A model generated the notes under the pieces. The model searched no databases. It had not been told where the DNA came from and was given only the letters and a program-made list of their open reading frames with translations. Source: Acidimicrobium sp. BACL17 MAG-120823-bin42 (lineage in GTDB: Bacteria > Actinomycetota > Acidimicrobiia > Acidimicrobiales > Ilumatobacteraceae). Taken from it: a stretch of 12,630 nucleotides of DNA. Where the stretch lies: assembly GCA_001438985.1 (NCBI GenBank), contig LIAZ01000016.1:1-12630 (forward strand). Reading direction: 5' to 3'. The position numbers were made by a program, and so were the translations under genes. Below, piece after piece: positions 5,569-12,630 of the stretch; the stretch's first letter is position 1, and each line of letters starts with the position of its first letter.

Positions 5569-8016
5569 GTGTCAAATCTGCCAAGTAACGCCAAGGTGGT
5601 CATCGTCGGCGGCGGAATTGTTGGTTGCAGCATTGCCTACCATCTCGCCAAGCGGGGAGAAACCGACGTCTTGCTCCTCGAGCGCAAGCAGCTCACTTCA
5701 GGAACTACCTGGCACGCAGCAGGTCTTGTTGGTCAGTTGCGCGCAACTCAAAACCTCACGCGTCTTGCGCAGTACACCACAAACCTTTTTGCAACTCTTG
5801 AAGAAGAAACAGGTCAAGCAACTGGTTTTCAACAGCGCGGTTCGGTTGCCATTGCAACCAATGAAGAACGCTTTGAAGAATTGAAGCGTGGTGCGTCAAT
5901 GGCACGCGTGTTTGGTTTGCCAGTGAACATCATCACTCCTGCAGATGTGAAAGAGCTTGTTCCACTTGCGCGGATTGACGACCTTGTTGGTGCTGTGCAC
6001 TTGCCTGGTGACGGAGTGGTAAACCCGATTGACGTAACGCAAGCACTTGCCAAAGGCGCGCGTGCACACGGTGTGCGCATTGTTGAAAACGTAAAAGTTG
6101 ATCGCATCGTTGTCGAAAATGGTCGCGCAGTTGGCGTTGAAGTTGAAGGACAAATCATTCGCGCGGAAGCAGTGGTCAACGCAGCGGGTATGTGGGCTCG
6201 CGAACTTGGCGATCAGGTTGGGGCAACTGTTCCATTGCATGCAGCCGAGCACTTCTACATCGTTACCGAAGCCGTTGAAGGAATTTCTCCAACCATGCCA
6301 GTGCTTCGCGACCAAGATGGCTCGGGTTACTTCAAAGAAGACGCAGGCAAGTTGTTGGTGGGTTGGTTCGAACCAGTTGCCAAGCCTTGGGGTATGAAGG
6401 GAATTTCAGAGGAGTTCTCATTCACTTCGTTGCCAGAAGACTTCGAGCACATTGCGCCGCTCATTGAGAACGCAACTCACCGCATGAACCTCTTGGAACA
6501 AGTTGGAATTCGTTTGTTCTTTAACGGACCAGAGTCGTTTACACCAGACGATCGTTACTTGCTCGGTGAACAACCAGAAGTGAAAGGCTTGTTTGTTGCA
6601 GCCGGCTTCAACTCGATTGGTATTCAGTCATCGGGTGGCGCAGGAAAAGTGCTTGCCGACTGGATCGTTGATGGTCGTCCACCAATGGACTTGTGGGATG
6701 TTGACGTTCGTCGCGTTATGCCGTTTCAAAGCAACAAGAACTACTTGCACGACCGTACGGTCGAGTCGCTTGGTCTGTTATACGCAATGCATTGGCCATT
6801 CCGTCAACCAGAAACTGCACGTGGCGTGCGTCGTTCGCCATTGCACGACCGTTTGACCGCAAAAGGTGCATGTTTTGGTGAAGTTGCAGGCTGGGAGCGC
6901 ACCAACTGGTTTGCTCCTGCTGGCGTAAAAGCCGAGTACGAATACACCTACGGTCGTCCAAATTGGTTTGAGTATTCGGCAGAAGAGTGTCGTGCCACCC
7001 GTGAAGCCGTAGCCATGTTCGATCAGTCATCATTTGGCAAGTTCGTACTTAAAGGTCCAGATGCAGAAAAAATTATCAACCGTGTGTCGGCTAACGACAT
7101 GTCGGTGCCTGTTGGCAAGTTGGTGTACACGCAGTGGCTGAATGAGCGCGGCGGAATTGAAGCCGACCTCACCGTTACTCGCGAATCGAAGGACCGCTAC
7201 TTGATCGTTACGGCAGCGGCAACACAAACCCGCGACTACACCTATTTGAAAGACCACATTGGCAAAGATGAGCGCGCTGCGGTTATCGACGTCACGTCGG
7301 GTTCTGCCGTGCTCAGCATCATGGGTCCGAATTCACGTGCTTTGCTGCAATCACTTACGTCAACCGATATGTCAAACGAGGCGTTCCCATTTGGAACTTC
7401 ACAAATCATTGACATCGGCTATGCGCGTGTACGTGCAAGCCGCGTCACCTTCGTGGGTGAGCTTGGTTGGGAGTTGTACATTCCAACCGAATTCGCAACG
7501 GGTGTGTTCGACGTGATTGTTGCAGCAGGACCACAGTTTGGTTTGAAGCATGCGGGTTATCACGCACTGAACTCATTGCGTATGGAAAAGGGATATCGCC
7601 ACTGGAGCCACGACGTGTCACCCGACGACACTCCGCTCGAGTCGGGTCTTGGGTTCACCGTTGCGTGGAACAAGCCAGGCGGGTTCATTGGTCGTGAAGC
7701 ATTGTTGAAGCAAAAGGAAACAGGCGTGAAGAAGCGCCTGGTGCAGTTTGCAATGAAAGACCCAATGAAGAACCTGTACCACAACGAACCAATTTGGCGT
7801 AACGGCGAAATCGTCGGCCACATCACATCGGGAATGTTTGGGCACGCCATCGGCAAGTCCATCGGTATGGGTTATGTTGAAAATCATCATGGCTTGGTCG
7901 ATAAGGCCTTTGTTATGGATGGAACATACGAAATTGAAGTTGCGGGCGAGCGGTTTGCGGCAGAGGCGCAGCTCGATCCGTTTTATGATCCAAAGAGTGA
8001 ACGCGTAAAGGCATAA
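5569..8016 (+). CDS. Sarcosine dehydrogenase-like FAD/folate protein
   Basis: An 815-aa paralogue of the divergent DMGDH-like gene with the same domain order. FAD domain (about 8-375): VGGGIVG (13-19) and TTWHAAG (46-52), whose His49 matches the covalent flavin site. Linker (about 380-430); GcvT-like folate domain (about 435-710) with NERGGIEADLTV (525-536) and FVGELGWELYIP (628-639); C-terminal barrel to 815. EKGYRHW (673-679), SPDDTPLESGLGFT (684-697) and the end DPKSERVKA are much closer to sarcosine dehydrogenase than to DMGDH, and the folate site keeps the GG and Asp533 lost in the neighbour. Expected reaction: sarcosine plus tetrahydrofolate to glycine and 5,10-methylene-THF, with electrons leaving through an electron carrier. 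It is the first gene of a + strand series; the MttB homologue starts 12 nt after its stop. Cytosolic. The precise N-methyl substrate is inferred. Confidence 0.88.
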   Translation: MSNLPSNAKVVIVGGGIVGCSIAYHLAKRGETDVLLLERKQLTSGTTWHAAGLVGQLRATQNLTRLAQYTTNLFATLEEETGQATGFQQRGSVAIATNEERFEELKRGASMARVFGLPVNIITPADVKELVPLARIDDLVGAVHLPGDGVVNPIDVTQALAKGARAHGVRIVENVKVDRIVVENGRAVGVEVEGQIIRAEAVVNAAGMWARELGDQVGATVPLHAAEHFYIVTEAVEGISPTMPVLRDQDGSGYFKEDAGKLLVGWFEPVAKPWGMKGISEEFSFTSLPEDFEHIAPLIENATHRMNLLEQVGIRLFFNGPESFTPDDRYLLGEQPEVKGLFVAAGFNSIGIQSSGGAGKVLADWIVDGRPPMDLWDVDVRRVMPFQSNKNYLHDRTVESLGLLYAMHWPFRQPETARGVRRSPLHDRLTAKGACFGEVAGWERTNWFAPAGVKAEYEYTYGRPNWFEYSAEECRATREAVAMFDQSSFGKFVLKGPDAEKIINRVSANDMSVPVGKLVYTQWLNERGGIEADLTVTRESKDRYLIVTAAATQTRDYTYLKDHIGKDERAAVIDVTSGSAVLSIMGPNSRALLQSLTSTDMSNEAFPFGTSQIIDIGYARVRASRVTFVGELGWELYIPTEFATGVFDVIVAAGPQFGLKHAGYHALNSLRMEKGYRHWSHDVSPDDTPLESGLGFTVAWNKPGGFIGREALLKQKETGVKKRLVQFAMKDPMKNLYHNEPIWRNGEIVGHITSGMFGHAIGKSIGMGYVENHHGLVDKAFVMDGTYEIEVAGERFAAEAQLDPFYDPKSERVKA

Positions 8017-8028
8017 AGGAGAAAGAAC

Positions 8029-9600
8029 ATGACTGCATCAACTAATGCTCGACGTGGAGGTCGCGCTGCTCGTAACGCATTACGCGCAGCACCGCTCACC
8101 GAAGACATCAAGCCAGTACGTCCGGGTATGCCGGCAGGCCGATACAAGCCACTTACCGATGCCGAAGTACTGAAGATTCACGAGGCCGCAATCAACGTTC
8201 TGGAAAACATCGGTATTGCCGATGCCATCCCATCGACACTTGAATACCTGTTGCCGAAGGGCTGCAAGCTCGACGAAAACGGTCGCTTGTTGTTCCCACG
8301 TTCGCTGATCGAACACACGCTTGAAATTGCTGGTCGCAATTTCCCTCTGTATGCCCAAGACCCGCAGTACGACATGGAGCCATGGGGCACCAATACATAC
8401 TTCGGCACAGCAGGTGCTGCGGTGTATATCGCTGACTACGAAACAGGCGAGTACCGCGAATCGATATCGCAAGACGCGTACGACATTGCTCGCATTGTCG
8501 ACAAAATGGAGCACTTGCACTTCTACCAACGAGCAGTTGTGCCACGCGATATTCCAGATGCGTCAGCAATGGATATCAACACGTGTTACCTCAGCGTAAG
8601 TGGAACTACCAAGCACGTAGGTACATCGTGGGTGCATCCTGATCACCTTGAAGCATCGCTCAAGATGTTGCACGAAATTGCAGGTGGCGAAGACAAGTGG
8701 CGTGCACGTCCATTCGTCAGTCAGTCAAACTGTTTCGTTGTTCCACCACTCAAGTTTGCAAGCGATGCATGTAAGTGTCTCGAAGTTGCAGTGCATGGTG
8801 GAATGCCAGTGTTGTTGTTGTCGGCTGGTCAGGCTGGTGCAACAGCACCTGCAGCAATTGCTGGTGCTTTGGTGCAGCAAGTTGCTGAGTGCCTCGCAGG
8901 CCTCGCATACGTCAACGCAATCAAGCCAGGTGCTCCAGCAATCTTCGGATTGTGGTGCTTCGTTTCCGACTTGCGATCAGGTGCAATGTCGGGTGGCAGT
9001 CCAGAGCAAGTGTTGTTGTCTGCAGCAAGTGCGCAGATGGCTCACTTCTACAACCTCACGGGCGGCACGTCATCGGGCATTTCTGATGCGAAATTCCCCG
9101 ACGCGCAATCAGGTTCAGAAAAGGGCATTAACCACGCACTTGTGGGTAACGCTGGAATGAACCTCATTTACGAATCAGCGGGAATGTACGGAAGCTTGTT
9201 GGGCTACTCATACGAGGGCATCATTCTCGATAACGACACCATTGGTTCGGTGCAGCGCACGATCAAGGGAATCGAAGTTACGGACGAATCGTTGTCCATT
9301 GAAACCATGCGCGCACAGTGCATTGGTGGACCTGGTCACTATCTGGGTGCCGAGCAAACGCTGCGCATCATGCAGAGTGAATACCTCTATCCAGCAATTG
9401 GAGACCGACTCAGTTCAAAAGAGTGGAAAGAAGTGGGCAAGCCTGAGATTTATCATGTCGCACACAAGAAAGTCCGCGAGATTTTGGATAACCATTACCC
9501 TGACCACATCCCAGAGGCAATGGATGCCAACATTCGTTCGTACTTGGACATTCGCTTGCCGCGCGAAAAGATGGTCAATCCAAACCTGATTATCGCGTAG
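8029..9600 (+). CDS. MttB-superfamily (non-pyrrolysine) amine methyltransferase
   Basis: A 523-aa member of the trimethylamine methyltransferase (MttB) superfamily. Landmarks: RPGMPAGRYKPLT (31-43), MEPWGTNTYFGTAGAA (116-131), SGTTKHVGTSW (191-201), SQSNCFVVPPLKF (231-243), VLLLSAGQAGATAP (261-274), SDAKFPDAQSGSEK (352-365), NLIYESAGM (378-386) and GGPGHYLGAEQT (433-444). No in-frame TAG occurs, so no pyrrolysine is encoded; non-Pyl relatives include demethylases for glycine betaine (MtgB), proline betaine and carnitine, which pass the methyl group to a corrinoid protein. The likely role here is the first demethylation of a quaternary amine, giving the substrate of the DMGDH/SARDH pair. An Arg-rich leader (RRGGRAARNALR, 9-20) precedes the fold. 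AAGGAG (8016-8021) lies 7 nt before the ATG and the gap to the preceding gene is 12 nt, so the two are surely cotranscribed. No corrinoid protein gene is in the window. Substrate is inferred. Confidence 0.88.
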   Translation: MTASTNARRGGRAARNALRAAPLTEDIKPVRPGMPAGRYKPLTDAEVLKIHEAAINVLENIGIADAIPSTLEYLLPKGCKLDENGRLLFPRSLIEHTLEIAGRNFPLYAQDPQYDMEPWGTNTYFGTAGAAVYIADYETGEYRESISQDAYDIARIVDKMEHLHFYQRAVVPRDIPDASAMDINTCYLSVSGTTKHVGTSWVHPDHLEASLKMLHEIAGGEDKWRARPFVSQSNCFVVPPLKFASDACKCLEVAVHGGMPVLLLSAGQAGATAPAAIAGALVQQVAECLAGLAYVNAIKPGAPAIFGLWCFVSDLRSGAMSGGSPEQVLLSAASAQMAHFYNLTGGTSSGISDAKFPDAQSGSEKGINHALVGNAGMNLIYESAGMYGSLLGYSYEGIILDNDTIGSVQRTIKGIEVTDESLSIETMRAQCIGGPGHYLGAEQTLRIMQSEYLYPAIGDRLSSKEWKEVGKPEIYHVAHKKVREILDNHYPDHIPEAMDANIRSYLDIRLPREKMVNPNLIIA

Positions 9601-9612
9601 TCGGGCGGTTTC

Positions 9613-9630
9613 GCTGAGGTTCGCCTCGGC
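9613..9630 (+). other. Small hairpin between mttB homologue and mftD
   Basis: GCTGAGG (9613-9619) pairs with CCTCGGC (9624-9630), one pair being T·G, around a TTCG loop. It lies in the 51-bp gap after the MttB homologue. No T-run follows, so it is not a clear terminator; it could stabilise the 3' end of the upstream mRNA or dampen read-through. Confidence 0.4.
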
Positions 9631-9651
9631 ATCGTCAAATAGGATGCGTGC

Positions 9652-10824
9652 ATGGCAAATGCATGGTTCGAAACTGTCGCCGAAGCTCAGCGCCGCGCGC
9701 AAAAGCGTTTGCCGAAATCGGTGTATGGCGCACTTGTTGCCGGATCCGAAAAGGGTCTCTCGTCGCGCGACAACTTGGACTCATTTGATCAACTTGGCTT
9801 CGCGCCACATATTGCAGGTTTGTCCGCTCAGCGCGACATGGCAGTAAGCGTGATGGGGCAGCAGTTGTCGATGCCGGTCATCATTTCGCCAACAGGTGTG
9901 CAGGCAGTGCACCCACAAGGCGAAGTCGCTATCGCTCGTGCCGCGCAAAACCGTGGCATCCCGATGGGTCTCAGTTCATTCGCTAGTAAGTCGGTTGAAG
10001 AAGTTGCTGCGGTGAACACACAAACGTTGTTTCAGATGTATTGGTGTGGCGACAAAGACACGTTGGTGCAACGCATGGAGCGTGCACGTGCAGCAGGCGC
10101 AACAGGATTGATCGTCACTCTTGACTGGTCGTTTTCAAATGGTCGCGACTGGGGAAGCCCATGGATTCCCGAAAAGATCAATCTGAAAGCAATGCTCAAG
10201 CTTGCTCCTGAAGTGTTAGTGAAGCCCGAGTGGTTGTGGTCATTTGCAAAGACTGGCCGCATTCCCGATCTCTCTGCGCCAAACATGCAAAAGCCTGGTC
10301 AAGATGCTCCGACATTTTTTGGTGCGTATTACGAGTGGATGCAAACACCACTTCCATCGTGGGAAGACGTTGCGTGGTTGCGTCAGCAGTGGGGTGGGCC
10401 GTTCATGGTGAAGGGTGTCAGTCGTATTGATGATGCAAAGCGGGTAGTCGATTTGGGTGCTACTGCACTGTCGGTTTCTAACCATGGTGGAAACAACTTG
10501 GATGGAACACCAGCACCAATTCGTGCACTCCCCGCGATCGCCGATGCGGTGGGGTCACAAATTGATGTGTTGCTCGATGGTGGTGTTCGTCGCGGAAGCG
10601 ACGTCGTGAAGGCAATGGCACTTGGTGCTCGCGCGGTCATGATTGGTCGCGCGTATTTGTGGGGTCTTGCAGCAAACGGTCAGGCAGGAGTAGAAAACGT
10701 ACTTGACGTGATTCGCGGAGGCATTGACTCTGCATTGCTCGGGCTGGGCAAGTCACATGTCAACCAACTCACTCGCGACGATGTTGTCGCACCACCAGAT
10801 TTCTTCCGCAAACTAGGCGCGTAA
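9652..10824 (+). CDS. mftD: MftD-type FMN enzyme (pre-mycofactocin synthase)
   Basis: A 390-aa FMN-dependent TIM-barrel protein of the alpha-hydroxy-acid oxidase family that matches the mycofactocin enzyme MftD (mycobacterial LldD1) along its length as I recall that sequence: AWFETVA at the N-terminus, RLPKSVYGALVAGSEKG (19-35), SPTGVQAV (79-86), GLSSFASK (106-113), GRDWGSP (164-170) and IGRAYLWGLAANGQAGVENV (331-350). Conserved FMN and active-site residues are present: Tyr25, Tyr130, Asp158, Lys254, His278 and DGGVRRG (309-315). The substrate-carboxylate Arg of lactate and glycolate oxidases (HGGRQLD) is Asn281 here (HGGNNLD), which argues against a 2-hydroxy acid substrate. MftD oxidatively deaminates AHDP to pre-mycofactocin. 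AGGA at 9641-9644 lies 7 nt before the ATG. The other mft genes (mftA, B, C, E, F) are not in the window, so it may be an orphan copy or a relative with another amine substrate. Confidence 0.75.
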   Translation: MANAWFETVAEAQRRAQKRLPKSVYGALVAGSEKGLSSRDNLDSFDQLGFAPHIAGLSAQRDMAVSVMGQQLSMPVIISPTGVQAVHPQGEVAIARAAQNRGIPMGLSSFASKSVEEVAAVNTQTLFQMYWCGDKDTLVQRMERARAAGATGLIVTLDWSFSNGRDWGSPWIPEKINLKAMLKLAPEVLVKPEWLWSFAKTGRIPDLSAPNMQKPGQDAPTFFGAYYEWMQTPLPSWEDVAWLRQQWGGPFMVKGVSRIDDAKRVVDLGATALSVSNHGGNNLDGTPAPIRALPAIADAVGSQIDVLLDGGVRRGSDVVKAMALGARAVMIGRAYLWGLAANGQAGVENVLDVIRGGIDSALLGLGKSHVNQLTRDDVVAPPDFFRKLGA

Positions 10825-10844
10825 GCGCAGATACAGAGGCGAAA

Positions 10845-12554
10845 ATGGCCCGTCGAACACGAAGCTTCGAACCCAACGCCTCACAGTCGGTAACTCTGCC
10901 GAGTGGGCAAATTGCCCATGGGCTACATGTTGAACAATCTCATCGCTTGGCGCGTTCGTTTAGTGAAGTGTGCCCCAGTGTGTGGTGCTTCGTTGGCAAC
11001 GGTTTATCAAACCAAACGTTTATTGATGCGCCGGATGGCGTCATTGCAATAGACACGGGTGAATCTATTGAAGAAATGAATGAAGCGATTAGCGAATTAC
11101 GTAAAGTGTCGAAGCGCCCAATCGTTGCGGTGATGTATACGCATTTTCATTATGTAGACGGCACAAAAGCTATTGTCGCTGAGAACAACGGCAAGCAGGT
11201 GCCGATTTGGGGGCATGAGAAAATCGCAGAGAACCGACGCCGCACGGCGAGCGAGATCGCACCCGCATATGGTCGCGGTCTCGTTGAGCAATTTGCTATG
11301 CAGCTGCCAGAAGACGGAGAGGATGGCCGTGTCAATGTTGGTCTCGGCAACTTTTACCGCAACCCACTGCACGCACCGTTTACTCCTGGATTTATTGAGC
11401 CAACGCACACATTCGGTGCCGCCGCGAAGATCACTGTTGCAGGTTTAGACATTGAAGTAACACATGCGCCTTCCGATGCCGACGATTCGGTGACGTACTG
11501 GATTCCCTCACTCGGTGTTGCCGTGAATAACTTGGTCTGGCCAGTGCTATTTAATGTGTTTGCAATTCGCGGCGAAGAGTATCGCGATCCACGAATTTTG
11601 TTGAAGGGCATTGATCACCTGTTGTCGCTTAATGCAGCACATCTAGTTGGCGCACATGGGCCACACATTTCCGGAGCGCAAGAGATCGCTACCCGAGTAA
11701 CGAAGTATCGCGACTCCATTCAATTCATGTGGGATCAAACAGTTCGTGCCACAAACGCCGGCATGACCAGTACCGAAATCGCAGAGTCAGTCGATTTGCC
11801 AGAAACCTTTGATGGTGATTATTTGACATCTGAGTTGTACGGAGTGGTGGAGCATCACGTTCGCCAAATTCGCACCGGTCTGTTTGGTTTTTTTGATGGA
11901 GATGAAGCAAATTTGTTTCCAACTCCACCGCGTGAACGCACAGCAAAACTCATCGCTGGGTTTGGTGGCAGAGATGCAGTGCGAAAGCAAGTTGATGAAG
12001 CGTTAACACATGACGATGCTCGTTGGGCATTAGAACTTGGTTCGTGGTTGGTGCGTAGCGATGGTGCCGAAGACGCAGATCGCGCATTGCTTGCGCGTGC
12101 CTTAAGGATGGTTGCGCAACGCACGAGCGCTGCAAATATTCGCAACTGGTGTTTAACGCGTGCGCGAGTGTTGGATGGAACGGCAAACGTTGCGCGCTTG
12201 AAGAATGTCCACTTGCGTAAGCCAACGCTGCTGAGTGCAGGTTATGAAAAAGCAGTACACATTCTGCGTGTGTTACTCGTACCAGAGCGCGCAAAGAATG
12301 TGGATATGAAATTGAGGTTTGTGCTTGATGGAAATATGACAGGTCTGCATATTCGCAATTTTGTAGCTGTGCCATATTCGGGGGTTGATGCTCAAGCAAC
12401 GATTACGGGAACACTCGATACATGGACGAATGTGTTGTCGGGGTCGACGATACTGACTGCAGCGATCGCAGATGGGTCGTTGTCGGTTTCTGGTGATTCA
12501 GATGGTGCAGTATCTGCATTGCGGTGCTTCGATGTGAAGGGCCTCGCTTCGTAA
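10845..12554 (+). CDS. Alkylsulfatase-like MBL-fold protein, altered metal motif
   Basis: A 569-aa protein with the three-part plan of SdsA1/BDS1-type alkylsulfatases: metallo-beta-lactamase domain (about 45-285), helical dimerisation domain (about 290-445), and a C-terminal SCP2-like domain (about 450-565). The core runs IAIDTG (67-72), YTHFHYVDGT (98-107), NNLVWPVLFNVFAIRG (228-243) and GAHGPHISG (269-277). The metal site is not standard: the family's HxHxDH would need H-x-H-x-D-H, but here His100 and His102 are followed by YVDG, so the Asp is shifted one place and the next His is missing. The acidic ligand that usually stands in 'AEN' appears as VNN (227-229). His271 remains. It may bind one metal, bind differently, or have lost sulfatase activity. 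AGAGG (10835-10839) precedes the ATG, and the gap to mftD is 20 nt, so it is probably cotranscribed. No signal peptide is seen, unlike secreted SdsA1. Substrate unknown. Confidence 0.78.
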   Translation: MARRTRSFEPNASQSVTLPSGQIAHGLHVEQSHRLARSFSEVCPSVWCFVGNGLSNQTFIDAPDGVIAIDTGESIEEMNEAISELRKVSKRPIVAVMYTHFHYVDGTKAIVAENNGKQVPIWGHEKIAENRRRTASEIAPAYGRGLVEQFAMQLPEDGEDGRVNVGLGNFYRNPLHAPFTPGFIEPTHTFGAAAKITVAGLDIEVTHAPSDADDSVTYWIPSLGVAVNNLVWPVLFNVFAIRGEEYRDPRILLKGIDHLLSLNAAHLVGAHGPHISGAQEIATRVTKYRDSIQFMWDQTVRATNAGMTSTEIAESVDLPETFDGDYLTSELYGVVEHHVRQIRTGLFGFFDGDEANLFPTPPRERTAKLIAGFGGRDAVRKQVDEALTHDDARWALELGSWLVRSDGAEDADRALLARALRMVAQRTSAANIRNWCLTRARVLDGTANVARLKNVHLRKPTLLSAGYEKAVHILRVLLVPERAKNVDMKLRFVLDGNMTGLHIRNFVAVPYSGVDAQATITGTLDTWTNVLSGSTILTAAIADGSLSVSGDSDGAVSALRCFDVKGLAS

Positions 12555-12630
12555 TGACAAGGAGATTGCCTCATGCAACACCTGCATTTACGGGCACAGC
12601 AGAACGCCTGATCACCCAATCCACACCGCG
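12554..12630 (+). CDS. Start of an unidentified gene, cut by window end
   Basis: ATG at 12554-12556 shares its A with the TAA stop of the alkylsulfatase-like gene (TAATG), the usual geometry of translational coupling, and the frame stays open to the window end (MTRRLPHATPAFTGTAERLI…, 25 complete codons). No family can be named from so short a piece. A competing reading exists: a strong AAGGAG (12559-12564) sits 8 nt before another ATG (12573), but that frame stops after 12 codons at TGA 12609-12611. In-frame TTG 12566 is a further alternative start. I favour the coupled ATG. Confidence 0.4.
   Translation, partial: MTRRLPHATPAFTGTAERLITQSTP

Noticed and set aside
8029..9600. Pyrrolysine-containing trimethylamine methyltransferase
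   Set aside because: No in-frame TAG occurs before the terminal stop and no pyl genes are present, so it belongs to the non-Pyl branch.
9652..10824. L-lactate dehydrogenase (LldD)
   Set aside because: The substrate-binding Arg of the HGGRQLD motif is replaced by Asn and the overall sequence fits MftD better.

Overview
The window looks like chromosomal DNA from an actinobacterium with middling GC content, plausibly of the Acidimicrobiia/Ilumatobacter type. Two things suggest this. The HU protein carries a Lys/Ala/Pro-rich C-terminal tail as in actinobacterial HupB. One gene closely resembles MftD, a mycofactocin biosynthesis enzyme typical of Actinobacteria. Phylum is inferred from protein character only; there is no rRNA in the window.

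Layout. 1-296 (+): what looks like the wreck of a VapBC-type toxin-antitoxin module, an antitoxin-like C-terminal half overlapping by ATGA a toxin-like C-terminal stub. 298-1368 (-): a DUF2855 protein. 1387-1414: a strong terminator. 1437-1847 (-): HU. 1848-1937: a divergent intergenic region with two inverted repeats. 1938-3014 (+): an Old Yellow Enzyme family flavoprotein. 3019-5439 (-): an 806-aa dimethylglycine dehydrogenase-like flavoprotein with a folate (GcvT-like) domain. 5440-5568: a divergent promoter region. From 5569 a + strand gene series follows: an 815-aa sarcosine dehydrogenase-like flavoprotein, a 523-aa non-pyrrolysine MttB-superfamily methyltransferase, an MftD-type FMN enzyme, a 569-aa alkylsulfatase-like metallo-beta-lactamase-fold protein, and the start of another gene that overlaps its stop codon and runs off the window.

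How the genes may work together. MttB-superfamily enzymes demethylate quaternary amines such as glycine betaine. DMGDH-like and SARDH-like enzymes then remove the remaining two N-methyl groups as one-carbon units onto tetrahydrofolate. Together the three could take glycine betaine, or a related methylated amine, through dimethylglycine and sarcosine to glycine. No corrinoid protein or corrinoid reductase gene is in the window, so the methyl acceptor of the MttB homologue is open. The same series includes an enzyme of mycofactocin maturation and an MBL protein whose metal motif is altered, a combination I do not recognise as a described system.

No tRNA, rRNA, CRISPR array, insertion sequence or replication origin was seen.
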